Notes: generated by a model from the letters alone, not told the origin. Positions 1-12,870 are shown, numbered from the stretch's first letter. The stretch is 64,000 nucleotides of DNA from Vesta saturnalis (GCA_036346205.1 JARFJB010000664.1:886501-950500); one strand, 5' to 3'. A program made the numbers and translations.

Positions 1-30
1 CATAATGATCTTCATTTTGGTTGTAAAATG

Positions 31-345
31 TTGCTTAGATTGATACTCAACATGATATTTTACAAGATTTTGAACTTTCAACCCCTAAAACTACCCCTGA
101 CGGTTGATTAATTTTATATTTGCTTTTTCCTTGTTTCTGTCAACTATTTTCCAGCCTCGTGATCCTCCACACAGTATACCAGGATCAGAAATCCTAATCT
201 GCTTCCTTGCTCATCCGCCCTCGTTTATAACTGTTAGGGGACGATTTCGGGGAAATGTAAAAACGTGATTCTTTATTTTTTAGGGAACATCTAAATATCA
301 AATCTCATGTTTCTGGGCTTGATACCCTTGTGCAACCGAGTACAT
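31..345. repeat. Dispersed AT-rich repeat, copy 1
   Basis: This stretch resembles 13,400-13,720 in the same orientation. Shared landmarks in order are an 'acatgatatttt' block, 'aactttcaaccc', a 'ggttgattaatttt'-like block and 'acctaaatatcaa'. It therefore looks like a decayed, truncated copy of the longer repeat at 13.3-14.15 kb. No coding potential is seen. Confidence 0.5.
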
Positions 346-2355
346 CTTGTAATAAAAAAATGTGACGTATAATAAAATTTGAATAAATAAAATGTAATTA
401 TAATAAAGTAATGAAAATAATGAATTCTTCAAAAAAATACAACCTTACACCACTTATAATTGTGCCTTTGGCTCATGTCGGTAGATTCATAGGGTGGGTT
501 CATATAAAATGATTTGCTTAATTACCATCAATAATAATAAATGTAAAACTAATGAAATTATCTCGGGCACCAAATTGTTTTTTATAATATCGGAACAATT
601 AAACCGACTTGACAAAAATGTAAAAAAATAACAATATACAGACTATGTTTATTGAATTAAATGTAATGATGAAATAATGGTCTTAAAATTATTCTTAAAG
701 TACTAAATAAATCACTAAATAAATACCTCAGAAATTTTTATACACAAACTTTTCTTTTTGACAACCACTGGTATCTAAATATGATTACGGAGAGGTTAAC
801 AAGGATGAAGTCATTCTTGCGTCATCATAGTGCAATATTGACATAATATAATCTGCCACACCCCAAATTGAATTTATCTTTATAAAAAGATCCGTATAAA
901 TTTCTTCTTAAAACTGTTAAATCCACTTCTTAGTGCATTAATTGGAAGTATCCATTAAAAAAATTGCATTCATAAAACGAAAAATGTACGCCACCATAAA
1001 ATCAAATGCGTACTTAAATTCAATTACGTTGTAAATTGAATTAATGATAAACGTATAAATACGTAAAAAAAGAAACCAAAAGAAAAACCCTAAGGTAAAC
1101 CAAGGAAAAAACGCCTAAAAGAACAAAATGCTATAAATTTTATGTAAATGTATTAAAAATATCTCTTACCACCAAATTGATGGCGTTTTTCACATAAATT
1201 CAAATAAAATCAAAAAGAAGCAGCTTCATGCTTCGACGTTACACAGGAAGTGCAAAATGGAGGATTTCGAAGTCGATGATGAGGTCATGTGTACAAGATA
1301 TCATCAGAATAGTTAACGCAGACGCATTATGTATTTTAGAATGAAATACCAATATTGTAAAATAATTAAAATTCTTGTATTTAGAACTAAATGAAGGAAA
1401 GATCTTAAATTGAGGTATATTTTAAACACAATAAGAAGTTGTTAACCTCCTAAAATTTGGACTCGGAGATCACCAAAGCGGAGATTCCAAACACTAACTA
1501 ATAAATGAAATTATAGATTTAAGAAAATAAAAATGTTAAGCTAATTAAATCTATGCAAAATGTAAATGAAAACGAAAAGAAAATGTACCAAGAAGTACGG
1601 AAAATGTGGTGATGTTGGTCAGGAAAGACCCCTCGCAACAACATAAAAGCTACCGACGCGCTACCACCCGCACACGCCACTAGTCGAGAATAAAAGGCCC
1701 GAACCTTAAAATAAAGTAAAAACTGTGGTAGAACCTGAGAAATGAAAACGAAAAATGAGTATAAATAGTGAACAACACCACCATGCAGGAACGAACAAAT
1801 GAAAACCAGAAAAAATTGAAGCTACACGTAAAAGAACGGAACCAAACCATAACCAATGAAGGACAGTGGGCGGGGAACCGGTAACAGTATTCGGTGAAAC
1901 GTAAACAACTCATAGGCAAAATGCCACTCCACTAAAGTGACAAAATCCTTCCTCACAAAACCATAATATGAAATAACTCAGATTTGAGGCCGGAAAAGAG
2001 GTTCCATCTCTACCCTCAGTGATCGTTCAATACCAAGCCTCCTAGGTACATCAAACATCAACTACACAGTTACAAACGTATCGGTAGTCAAAATCAGTAA
2101 ATCACAAAATACGATTATTCTCCAAATGGCAAAATTATCAGGATGACTTCGTCGTGGATGACATGAGAGGCCACTCTACCCTTCACGAGATTCAGGTTTC
2201 ATGTTATTCCACAGTCGATCGTCCAAGACTAAACATACCATAACTAATCACGCAACGTAAAATAACTAAATCAAATGAAAATAAATAGGTGAGTAGCAAG
2301 ATACAGATTTATTAACTGGTAAGAGTTTGTCGTACAACACAAAAAAGAGTTGTTA
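346..2355. mobile_element. LTR-like family, copy A (diverged, approximate borders)
   Basis: This region shares blocks with the bounded 1160-bp element at 15,426-16,585 and the copy at 49,560-50,713. It has a tRNA-like 'ttggctcatgtcgg' stretch near 473, then an 'atctcgggcaccaa'-like block near 560, 'taaaccga' after it, a 'ggcgtttttcacataaatt' block near 1180, and a terminal 'gttgttaca' near 2353. It is about twice as long as the 1160-bp copy, so it either contains an insertion around 1.6-2.3 kb or is a different subfamily. Borders are estimates; no target duplication was found. No protein is encoded that I recognise. Confidence 0.35.
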
Positions 2356-2399
2356 CAATCTCTCTGAAATAAAATTAAAAAAAAAAGTGTAAAACCTGC

Positions 2400-2690
2400 G
2401 GGCAGGTGGCTGGCGGGCCGGATAGGGGGTGGGTGGGTGCATGCGCGCGCGCATGCTTTCGCACATGCGTGGGTTCGTGCGAGGGTGGGTGGGTGTGTGT
2501 GTGTCGTGCGTGCGTGCGAGCGTGCATGCGTGCGTACGTGCGTGCGTGGGTGCGTGGGTGCGTGCTTGCGTGTATGCGTGTGCGTGTGGGTGTGTGCGCG
2601 CGTGCGTGCGCGTGTGTGCAGGTGTGTGCTCGTGTGTGCTCATGAGGGCGCGTGTGTGCGCGTGTGCAGGGTCACCTGTTTATAGACGAG
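2400..2690. repeat. TGCG/TG-rich simple-sequence array
   Basis: Interspersed TGCG, TGTG and TGGG units give a purine/pyrimidine-alternating tract. It creates overlapping open frames on both strands made only of Cys/Val/Arg or His/Thr/Ala. These are compositional artefacts, not genes. Confidence 0.9.
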
Positions 2691-3680
2691 TCGTCCATAG
2701 CCACAAATATTTCAAAGGTAACGCGAATTTTATTTTATTTTACTTCATACACGTTGTCAATGGCAGTGTGAATAAAGGTGTTACTGTAAACATTTTATTC
2801 ATCCTTTTGACTAAACGGTTGTTTTAATAATGAGATTTGACTTACAAAATGTCCATTTTATTAATCGACATTGGAATAGCCACATTAGATTTTTATTAAT
2901 ACAATTTATCTTAGTTTTTTGTAATTTTAAACACAACCTTTTTGCACGGTTACTATATATTTTTATTTGTCACTGTAAAATGTGTGTTTATACCAAAATT
3001 ATCCGTACCATTAATACAGTATAAAGAGTTTAATGCAATATTGATATTAAAGTGGAATTTGATTACAAATATGAGCAAAGTAATTTTTTATGGTGCTTAA
3101 TAATTACAAACTCATCACTAAAAATATAATAAAATCAGCTAGCTGCCTGCTTTTATGTATGATCTCCCGTGTATGGCTTTCGGTGTACTTTACAATTTAT
3201 AATATAGCCTAACTTCCTGGACAGACGTTAAAGGATACAATTTTCCATATATTCAAAAGCCAGATTTTTATGATGGAGCTGGAAATTAGCAATTCCAATT
3301 TAAAAAATAAATTTTATCCTTGCAAATCAATGTTTACTTTTACATGTTAGCTCTATATTTTTATATCGTAAAATGTTACCTTTGTTTTTGTAAATATTTC
3401 AATATTGTTTAAACTGAAATAGGTAATTTAACTCATTGCTTTAACATTATGGAAATGTAATATTCTTGTTTCCGTTTCGTTTACATCTACATGTTCGTTT
3501 ATGTTTTTGTTTAATTTTAGACTCAAATACACATTTATGTTTGCGTTCATTTTTGTAATTTAAATTTTCAACTCAATCTGCATTAAATTCTCCCATTAAT
3601 TCCTGTCTGTATTTTGCGCTTAATATTAGTTAAATATTAATTACTACCGCAAAAATTCTTAAGTGCCTGTCGCTTGCAGA
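2691..3680. other. AT-rich spacer, nothing recognised
   Basis: About 1 kb of AT-rich DNA with short open frames only. No repeat family, RNA gene or element border was recognised. Confidence 0.6.
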
Positions 3681-4175
3681 ATAAGGGGACCAACTGACTC
3701 CATTTACTATATAATTAGATTAAAAAATTGTATGATACAAGATACGCTAGTATTAACACTTAGCCATGGCAAAAAGTCTCGTGTGTCATTTCCTCAGAAC
3801 GGGATTGACTGCTTGTCCTTTGCGCAAGGTTTAATCACAACCATGAATTACCACCATACAAACATTTTGTGTGTTTCCATGGAAGCCAGATGGCCAGCAC
3901 AGGATCTATAAATAAGCAGTGAGGGTTTTGAAGGGAATACTCACCAGCTAATCCTGCAGGGTCAGGGACATAACGCCGAAAGGACACAACGCCGAATGGA
4001 CACAACGCCGAATGGACACAACGCCGAATGGACACAACGCCGAAACTGGAGACAACGCCGAAATCAGTCCTTAGACACAATGCCGACAAAGGACACAACG
4101 CCGAAATGAGCAGTTGGACATATTGCTGAATGTGGACGCAACGTCGAAAATCAAAAATTGACGCTGCATAGATGC
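3681..4175. repeat. MULE left terminal inverted repeat (single unit)
   Basis: Inverse complement of the right-hand units. The outer part (3699-3955) is unique sequence shared with 8751-8985. The inner part (3971-4150) is a minisatellite of a 15-bp unit, reading GGACACAACGCCGAA on this strand, with variants. It ends at a shared 'ttgacgctgcatag' block near 4158-4171. Confidence 0.8.
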
Positions 4176-4572
4176 TGTTTTAATTACTTATAAGGTAACA
4201 GTACATTTGAAACAAAAGCGACTAACACCTACTAAAAGGCGTTTGTCAGCAAATTGTTAGTCTACCTACTCATGTACCATGAGTGCATAAGTATCTCTTA
4301 TAATGCATAAATTATAATTATATTTTTGTCGATTTGCCCTGTTTTGTAATCCGCACCATAAATAAAGAATGGTGGCATTTTAAAATAAACTATTAGACGC
4401 CGACTGTATTTAAGTTATTATACGTACAGTACCTACAGGACAGTGCATATATAAACACTTTCACTATTACACAGTGTTATTTCAAGCGACGACTTTGTAG
4501 TGTCACTTTGAATTTTTAAGTACATAGGTATCTTAGTGTGGTCTGGTCCTACCGTTTTCAGTATTTGCAATA

Positions 4573-6931
4573 ATGGAAGTTATTACGGTGGCCGAAAAGA
4601 GACGTGGTGCTATGTATTACACGTGACTTGCAGAAGATGGATTTCTTTATAGAAAAATAAAACCAACAACGGGAAAACGTATTTAGTATGTATTGAAAAT
4701 GGTTGTCTCGCCAAGGCATGTTGCAATGAACTTCAATCCATAAAACCGGCGACGGCATAACCATTTACCCGATATGGAAAAGAAAGATTGTTTATTACTT
4801 AGAAATTCAATGATGGCTGCTCCTGCTGCGACTTGCGAAGACGTAAAGTCTATATTTATAAGACATACTGCAAGTACGTACAACGAAACCATTCTCTTGG
4901 CATTTTTTCGAATATTCTAATACTTTTATCTAAATTCCAATAAAAGGAACAGTTCGAATAAAACGAATATTGCAAATAATTCGAATAAAGTGAATACAAA
5001 GAATGTTTCGAATACAACAAACCTAGTTTAACTAATGGAGTAGTGAATTGTTTTTTCCGATATGTTTAATACCTTAGTCGATTTTGTAGCGCTGCACCTA
5101 TGATGCTAGCAAGCTAGCATTTCCTGCGACTTCGAAAGTAATGAGACGTGAGCGTCTGAGAACACAACCGCCAATGCCGCAATCATTGGAAGAATATGGA
5201 CAGCTTTGTGAGGAAAGTGAAAATATGGGAAGATAGCAGGTAGCCTTTTTGCAGAGGGATGGTGGCTGTATATTTGTAGCCGAAGGTTTAAGATCTCTGT
5301 TGGCTAATGCCAAGGAAATTCACATAGATGGAACTTTTAAAGTACGTCCTCGACATCCTCAAAGCTCTCAGCTTCTAACCGCTAATGGTTATCCACTATG
5401 GTTATGTAAGTTGATATTTATTTCTGTTTAATTATTCATTAACTAATCGTATTTTAAGGCATTTCCATGTGCATTTGCATTAATGCGATCTAGAAAAGTG
5501 AATCTTACGATAACGTTTTTGGAAAATAAAAATATTGTACCGGAACTCAAGCCACAGTTGATCATAACGGATTTCGAAGTATCCTTAGTAAATTCACTAA
5601 ACAAGAATTTTCCTGAAACACGAAAGACCGGATGTTTGTTTCATTATTGTCAGGCGATTCTAAGGAAAGCACGGGCATTAGGCATGAGCAGATGCTTAAA
5701 ACAAAACAAGGACGGTAAAAGAGCATTGAAACTTTTGATGGCAATACCATTTTGCCTCCATATTTCATCCTGGCAGGTGTTGCTCACATAAGGACTTTCT
5801 TAACACAAAAAAATTGACAGAGGATTTTGTAACCCTCTTGAGGTAAGCTTTAGCTGCAACTTTTCAATTTTGATTATCCTAAACTTTGTGCATTATAGTT
5901 ATCACCGAAGCCAATGGTTGAATAAAGTCGGAATAGATTCCTTGTCGGTTTATAAACGGACCAGAAGAACGAATAACGACAGTGAATATTTTCATGCAAC
6001 GTTACTACGCATAATAAGGGTCAGAGATCCCAATGTCTGGGAATTTACCGGTGAGTAAGTACAATTCAGTTTAATTTAAGGTTATGTGTGCTTATATGTG
6101 CCATAATCCTCATTAACATATTTCTTTACCATAGTCAGAACGTTTACAAGAGATCATTGTTTCCACTGCTAGCGAGCTTCAGGCTTTTGTGGACGAAGGA
6201 TTGCAGATTCGAGCCATACGTAAACGAAAGTACAGGCTGAATGATGCGAGAATAAAAGAGCGATCGAAGAGTTCGATGCAAATAATGAGGTGGGAAGACT
6301 TTAAATGCAGTACAAAATAGCGTTGAACGAATTTTTCAAAGCGGTGTTTCCGGAGAAGAAGAAGATATTGAAAATCAGCAAGAGGATGAGGAGTTTGTAC
6401 TGGTTCCTTTATCAAGCGATGTTCTGCAAACATTCAGTATTAGCATGTTATTTTTATGTATTATTAGTTGTGGACGATTTTATTACCGTTTCTTTCTAAA
6501 GGAAAATTTTAAACTTACTTAAAGTTCAACATAAGCCATACTGCCAACAGTGTAATTAACTAATTATTATTGGCTTAATTAATTATTTTGATTACTGTCA
6601 CCAATAACGATATAATAAGATTATTCAATTTTCAGACAACCATGATTCTAACGAGGAAGAAGCTGCTGTTGAAGACGAAATTCTGCCGTCAAATCAAGAC
6701 GAACCTAGAGAAGCTGCAGTTTGTATGATATTCCAAACAGATACCCCGACCACGGTTTTACTACCGTGTAAACACTTTCGACTCTGCGATGAATGTTGTT
6801 TAACCCGACTCAATTTAAATGAAATTCCAGCCACTGAAGAGGACGTCGCCTATGATAGGGCAGTTGATCATTCCATCTGTCCTATTGACCGAATTAAAGT
6901 TGAGCAATATGTGCGAGTAGTACTATCATAA
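4573..6931 (+). pseudogene. MULE transposase pseudogene with FLYWCH-like start and RING-like tail
   Basis: Pieces of a MULE-family DDE transposase lie in order on the plus strand but in shifting frames. A Cys-rich stretch (about 4670-4740, with C-x4-C) resembles the start of a FLYWCH zinc finger. The transposase core follows at 5249-5405, with HIDGTFKVRP supplying the expected first catalytic Asp. Next come 5459-5791 (IITDFE, expected second Asp; GCLFHYCQAI) and 5899-6050 (RTNNDSEYFHATL). The tail at 6636-6931 has PCKHFRLCDEC and CPIDR, like a RING finger. Short introns are plausible: 5839-5898 has GTAAGC/TAG borders and keeps phase; others near 5406-5458 and 6050-6134 need a small indel. In-frame stops and shifts argue that it is dead. 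The function would be cut-and-paste transposition. Confidence 0.75.
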
Positions 6932-7700
6932 TTGTCAGGTGTTTATTTATATGCTGGTCTTCTTCGTATACATTTAGACATTTTTATATTACATTATTAT
7001 GAATTAGTTCATCTTTTATTGTCTATTTTCTAAATGTTTTTAAAGTTTTTGACAAAAATATTGTAGGATCGGAAAGGGGAACTTTATTACTTCGTATAAA
7101 CGTGACTATTAATCAAAAATGAATCGAATCAATCTAAGATAAACTTTTAGTACGGCACCAATTTGTCAAATCATTTTCCAAAAAAACATCTATTACACAT
7201 TTAATGGCAATCTGACTCGTTGAAAGAATATATTTAGATGTACATCAATTTTGTCATAATTAAGGAATTGATGTTCGAAAATAGAATAAAGTGTACTTAA
7301 TGAAGGCAAAATAGAGTACATGCTCGCGGAATGTTCTAAATTTTCCAAGTTTGTACCGTCTTTTAATATAAACGGGCAAGTCGTTGACCGGATAATCAAA
7401 ATTAATGAAAGTAATTAAAGTGAATAAATAATTATGATAATTATTTGCAAGTCTTAAATATTAAATAAATACATAAAATATTTGGAAAGAGTTATAATGA
7501 ACGATATGAGAATTGGCAAAGATAGATGTAAACCGATTTACTTCATAATATATCTGCGATATGTCCATTAAGACGTTTCGATGTTGTGTTGCCTTTCGGC
7601 GATGTGACCAATTCCAATTTTCGATATTATGTCCAGTGTAAGAATTTCTGCAAAAAGAGGCCGTCGTCCTTTAGAGAAAGTTGAGACTTCGGCATCGACG
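6932..7700. other. Internal MULE spacer without genes
   Basis: AT-rich DNA between the transposase remnant and the right inverted repeat. Degenerate copies of the 'cgttgtgtcc' unit begin near 7580. No open frame looks like a protein. Confidence 0.5.
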
Positions 7701-7713
7701 CCCGATTTCCGAT

Positions 7714-8998
7714 CTATGCAGCGTCAATTTTTGCTTTTCGACGTTGTGTCCACATTCGACAATATGTCCAACTGCTCATTTCGGCGTTGTGTCCAAGGAC
7801 TGATTTCGGCGTTGTGTCCAATTTCGGCGATGTGTCCAACAATTCGTTTCGACGTTGTGTCCAAGCTTCGACGTTGTGTCCAAGTTTCGGCGTTGTGTCC
7901 ATTCGGCGTTATGTCCCTGACCCTGCAGCATTAGCTGGTGAGTATTCCTTCAAAACCCTCACTGCTTATTTATAGAACCTGTGCTGGCCATCTGGCTTCC
8001 ATGGAAACATACAAAATGTTTGTATGGTGGTAATTCATGGTTGTGATTAAACCTTGCGTAAAGGACAAGCAGTCAATCCCTTCTGAGGAAATGACACACG
8101 AGACTTTTGCCATGGCTAAGTGTTATCTATCTATGCAGCGTCAATTTTGCTTTTCGACGATGTTTCCACATTCGGTAATATGTCCAACTGCTCATTTCGG
8201 CGTTGTATCCTTTTTCGGCGTTGTGTCCAAGGACTGATTTCGGCGTTGTGTCCAATTTCGGCGATGTGTCCAACAATTCGTTTCGACCTTGTGTCCAAGT
8301 TTCGGCGTTGTGTCCATTCGGCGTTATGTCCCTGACCCTGCAGCATTAGCTGGTGAGTATTCCTTCAAAACCCTCATTGCTTATTTATAGAACCTGTGCT
8401 GGCCATCTGGCTTCCATGGAAACATACAAAATGTTTGCATGGTGGTAATCATGGTTGTGATTAAACCTTGCGTAAAGGACAAGCAGTCAATCCCCTTCTG
8501 AGGAAATGACACACGAGACTTTTGCCATGGCTAAGTGTTATCTATCTATGCAGCGTCAATTTTGCTTTTCGACGATATTTCCACATTCGGCAATATGTCC
8601 AACTGCTCATTTCGGCGTTGTGTCCTTTTTCGGCGTTGTGTCCAAGGACTGATTTCGGCGTTGTGTCCAATTTCGGCGATGTGTCCAACAATTCGTTTCG
8701 ACCTTGTGTCCAAGTTTCGGCGTTATGTCCTGACCCTGCAGCATTAGCTGGTGAGTATTCCTTCAAAACCCTCACTGCTTATTTATAGAACCTGTGCTAT
8801 CTGGCTTCCATGGAAACATACAAAATGTTTGCATGGTGGTAATTCATGGTTGTGATTAAACCTTGCGTAAAGGACAAGCAGTCAATCCTCTTCTGAGGAA
8901 ATGACACACGAGACTTTTGCCATGGCTAAGTGTTAATACTAGCGTATCTTGTATCATACAATTTTTAATCTAATTATATAGTCAGTTCGTCCCGTTAT
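7714..8998. repeat. MULE right inverted repeat, tandemly tripled
   Basis: Three direct copies of one unit begin at 'ctatgcagcgtcaattt' at 7714, 8131 and 8546, giving periods of 417 and 415 bp. Each holds a block of the 15-bp minisatellite TTCGGCGTTGTGTCC (about 7735-7915, 8150-8335, 8570-8735), then a shared stretch with 'agctggtgagtattcc', and ends in 'gccatggctaagtgtta'. Only the third copy continues to the element's outer terminus. The left side has one copy, so the tandem growth is asymmetric. Confidence 0.85.
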
Positions 8999-9004
8999 AT
9001 CTCA

Positions 9005-9595
9005 TAATCGGACTGGTAACTTTAATTAGCTTAGAGACTATCTTAAGGGAATTGGAGCTCTATAGCGGAATAATGAACTTAGTTAACATTGTGCACCGCC
9101 CTCATAAAACTGAAAGTATATTAAATTACGCATTGCAGTACTAATGATAAACCAATAATTCATCCAAAATTTGTTGAAGATTTAGTTGATCCATTGGATT
9201 CTGTTGGTATGTTTATTTAAATCGAGGGACTGTCGCGATCTGCTGACAGATTTATCTTGCACGTGGGGTGATTGAGTAAATCTCCTTGGAGCTAATTTTA
9301 CTTGATTAAGTTCCACTTGTCGCTATACAAATGTCGCTATGGTATGAATAGGTTATTTAAACCTCATAGTCCAGACTGATGGACCGTTAACTTTTTATTA
9401 AGCTTAGAATCCATCTTCATAAAAATAGAGCTCTATAGCAGGATTATAAACTTAACTAAGCTTGGGCTTCCCTTAATAGAATTAAAAGTAGATTAAATTA
9501 TGCTTTGTAGTACTAATACAAATTGTTAAGGGGTAAAGTTATTCATGTACAACATGTTAAGTAATTAACTGATCCATTGGATTCTGTAGGTGGTA
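9005..9595. repeat. Degenerate direct repeat of about 210 bp, two copies
   Basis: Blocks at 9009-9215 recur at 9377-9600: 'gagctctatagc', 'ataaacttaactaa'-like, 'agtactaat' and 'gatccattggattctgt'. The spacing is about 370 bp. The sequence between the copies is AT-rich without coding signs. This is an old tandem duplication or two copies of a small element. Confidence 0.55.
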
Positions 9596-9654
9596 AATGC
9601 TTCTTTAGATAGACATTCTGTCGTGATCTCAGTGGTAGGCAAGACAATCCCTGC

Positions 9655-10290
9655 CTCTTATTTATTTTTCATTCACAATCTTTCTCCATGCTTTCCAATC
9701 TCTGCATACGTCCCTAGCTTCATCAAGATTCATACATTGTCTCTGACGCCATTTTATTTTTAAAACTCGTTATCTTTCTTTATTTTGCGATGGATTCTAC
9801 TGCATTCAGTAGTAGTGTACTACTTTTATACTTTATCATCGTTTTTTCTTCGCCACACTCCTTCATTATACACTCATTCTTCATTCTTCTCGTTTTACGA
9901 CATGCGCTTCTTAGCAATCTTATACCCACGGCATTTATTTCTCTATCGTGCTTTTTTTGACATACCCATGTCTCACTTTCACACAGTACTGACGTGACAA
10001 ATACGCCTTTATAGGTTACTCGTTTCGCAGCTAGGCTCATGCTTCGTTTCTCATTATCGTCCACATACTTCCAATCAATTTCCTTCCAGCATTGACCCTT
10101 CGTCCAATCTCGCCATCCATTGTACCATCTGCAGTGAACATTCTACCCAGATATACTGACTGGTCCACTTATTCCATCATTTTATCTTGCAGAGTAAATA
10201 CTCTACTATGCTTTTCACATTGCCGATTGAACACCTCAATCTTAGTTTTGTTCACGTTTACCTTTAGGTCCATGTTCTCACAGACCATAT
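9655..10290 (-). pseudogene. C-terminal remnant of a LINE reverse-transcriptase ORF
   Basis: Reading on the minus strand from about 10,290 down, frames give a VNVNKTKIEVF stretch, then MFTADGTMDGEIGRRVNAG, then an open frame (10,064-9780) with SETWVCQKK, and finally LDEARDVCRDWKAWR near 9690. This order (thumb region after the YADD box, GSETW motif, terminal R-x-W block) is typical of the end of endonuclease-type non-LTR retrotransposon ORFs in insects. The catalytic YADD box itself is not present here, and at least two frame breaks occur. It is a 5'-truncated dead copy. Confidence 0.7.
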
Positions 10291-10299
10291 CAAACTTGA

Positions 10300-10600
10300 A
10301 TTTTTTTTCTGAAAAAGTGTACCTAAAAAAATGGACCTAATTTTATTTGCTTAATTAATCATTTAATCAGTATAGAGTCGTTATGTAAAATTAAATTTGC
10401 TAGTTTTGAAGGCCAAGTTGACCAAAATTACACATTTCCAATCCTACATGTACTACACTCAAGAGCGAGATATTTTGTCTAAGTTTGGAATTGTTTTTGA
10501 AAAAGTGAGAGATATGTACCTAAATTTTATCGTCTTAAATAATCATTTAATTAGTGTATAATCGTTATGTAAAGTTACATTTTAGTTTATAATTGAATAT
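10300..10600. repeat. Short direct repeat pair
   Basis: Two related segments (about 10,308-10,410 and 10,495-10,590) share 'tgaaaaagtg', 'tgtacctaaa', 'aatcatttaat' and 'tcgttatgtaaa'. There is no coding content. The origin is unclear. Confidence 0.5.
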
Positions 10601-12060
10601 AATTTATAATTGAAAATAGCATCGTTTAACAAATTGTATCTTACGTCATTAAATATAGATAATATACATTTTGATCCATAAATAACCGTAAACAGTATAA
10701 AGATTTGGTAAGTTAATTAGAAATAGGGTTTGTGCAGACCGCAAATGCGTCCGGAAACTATACGTTTGCGGCAAAAATTATACTAAATTACAGTTGCTAT
10801 TCGTTGTAGTGACAGAACTGATAGAATATTCATCATAATCGACATTTGACATAACACAAAGCCTAATCGCGTTACCGTGTATGTGTACGCATCCGTCATT
10901 ATGTCCGTATTAGTTCCATATAAATTACAAATTATTATAAAGTCAACAAATTGGTAAGGTACCTATAAAATTCGAATAATAAATAATTTCGCAATTGTAT
11001 TTTTTAGGTTATATTTTCAAACGGTTAATGTCAGTTGTCAGTATTGCCAACTTAATTTCAACAGGTATAAAATCTTAAAAATACAACAATTTGTTTATTC
11101 ATTTTAATAACAATTGTTAACGTCGTCACAAAAAATCATGTGTATAATTCTGCCATACAATAGAGTTTGCGAATACTATAAATTTGCAGGCCGACTTCTT
11201 CTGGCCTACTTCTCTAAACACCCATTTTCTGGCCTTGTAATACTAAATAACTATTTTAGTGACAACTGATAGCAACCTCCTTTTATAGGTCCATAACGAA
11301 AACATCGCAACATTGTACATAACATAAACAATAATCTATGTCATGAATGACGTTTAAATACTGCATGTCAGATAGAGATTAATAGACATAAAACATTTCA
11401 TTTAAGTCAACAAATTGCGTTCCTGTAAGATATTCGCAATAATAAATACAATTGTATTATATATTTTTAATGTCATATGTCTAATGCCTAACTGTATTTG
11501 GACTTATCCATTGTATTCATATTAAGTAAAATTGTTATAGTCACAAATTGTAAATTATTCATTTAATAAATATTTGCTACACTTTTCTTACAAGTTATTC
11601 AAGACGTTATTCGGCAGAAACAAATTAAGGACTAAACTTAAATTCACTCTTTTTTGCCGTTAAATAACACGCAATCGTATCAAAACATTCCATAGAACAT
11701 AATTAATCTGACAACATTTAAGGTCTATATTTTGGAAACATGCAGTGTTTCTAGATCTGATTTCTCCCAAAATCTAATCAACTCCAAGAATTCTTGAACA
11801 CAACTTAAATACAAAAATATTTTAGAGTACGTAGACTTATTGTCGACTTACCTCGCAGTTATTGAAATACTAAACATTACATCTTTACACAGACGACTCA
11901 TCGACACACAAACACATTAGCTTAATTCACATCGACAGCAATCGAACAACGAAGCCGTCTACGCTTTGCCGTACGCATCAGTCAAACAATTCACATTCGA
12001 CATTTTGAAGGTCTTGGGAGGTTATTGAAATCATTGCCATCGTCTATCGTTATTGCCAAC
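10601..12060. other. AT-rich spacer with one fragment of a dispersed repeat
   Basis: The only structure recognised is 11,270-11,400, which matches the family seen at 41.3, 48.5-48.8 and 49.35 kb (landmarks 'caataatctatgtcat', 'gacgtttaaa', 'cagatagagatt'). The rest is featureless AT-rich DNA. Confidence 0.5.
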
Positions 12061-12870
12061 GTTATCGTCATCAAGCTATTGCACACATGTTAAGTACGTC
12101 GGTAATCGTCGTTATCGTCGTCGTAACATATCGCCACTATAGCTGACGCAAGCATGCTAAAATTACCGTTATCACTGCCGTTATCTGTCTACTTACGTTA
12201 TCGTCACCGTGCATCACCACTGTCGTCATGGTCACACGTCACCCTTATCGTCATGGTCACACGTTGTCGTCGTCGTCACTGTCATCGTCATCTGTCATCG
12301 ACACACATCGTCTTCCTGCAACGTCCTCACTCATCGTCACTGTCATTATGTCATAGTCACCCATTCTCGTACATCATCATCGTCGTCTATCTGTCATTGC
12401 CATCGCTATCGTTATTGTCATCGTCATTGCCACTGTTGTCGTCGTAATCGTCGTTATCGTCGTCGCTGTCGCTATAGCTAACGCTAACGGTATGCTAAGA
12501 TTACCGCTACCGCTACCGTTATTGTTATTTTTATCGTTATCGTCATCGTGACCATCACTGTCGTCGTCATGGTCAACGTTACCCTTATCGTCATCGTCGT
12601 CGTCGGTACTGTCATCGTCACTGCCGTCTTCCTAGTCCTCCTCATAGTCATCGTCATTGTTCTCATTCTCGTAATCGTCATCGTATCATCATCGTCATCG
12701 TCGCCGTTATTATTATCATCATCGCCCTTGCCCTCGTCCTCATCGTCATTGTGGTCGTCATTGTATTAGTCCTCGTCACCGTATTCGCCATCGTCATTGT
12801 CGTCGCCATCGTCATTGTTATCGCTATCGCTATCGCTATAGCTAACGCGAACGCTATGTTATCCGTTATC
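12060..12870. repeat. TCG/TCA-rich simple-sequence block
   Basis: Irregular alternation of TCG, TCA and TTA trinucleotides on the plus strand over about 800 bp. Open frames here are low-complexity (Val/Ile or Ser/His/Arg runs) on both strands and are not genes. Confidence 0.85.

Larger units (their letters stand above)
3681..9000 (+). mobile_element. MULE (Mutator-like) DNA transposon with minisatellite-bearing inverted repeats
   Basis: The element is defined by long inverted repeats around a MULE transposase remnant. The outer 18 bp of the two sides match at 16 positions (left 3681-3698, right 8983-9000), and the repeat runs inward through the same ordered blocks to about 4175 on the left and 7714 on the right. 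The left arm carries one unit of about 440 bp. The right arm carries three tandem units of about 415 bp. The interior holds a degenerate transposase reading left to right. I did not find an 8-9 bp target duplication, so the exact termini are uncertain by a few bases. Confidence 0.75.

Noticed and set aside
3971..8740. CRISPR-like appearance of regularly repeated 15-bp units
   Set aside because: Units are nearly contiguous, without unique spacers of constant length, lie in transposon ends, and the genome is eukaryotic.
7714..8788. Open frames of 60-100 codons in the MULE right arm
   Set aside because: They repeat with the 415-bp units and translate the minisatellite (ALCPISAMCP-type pattern); they are not independent genes.
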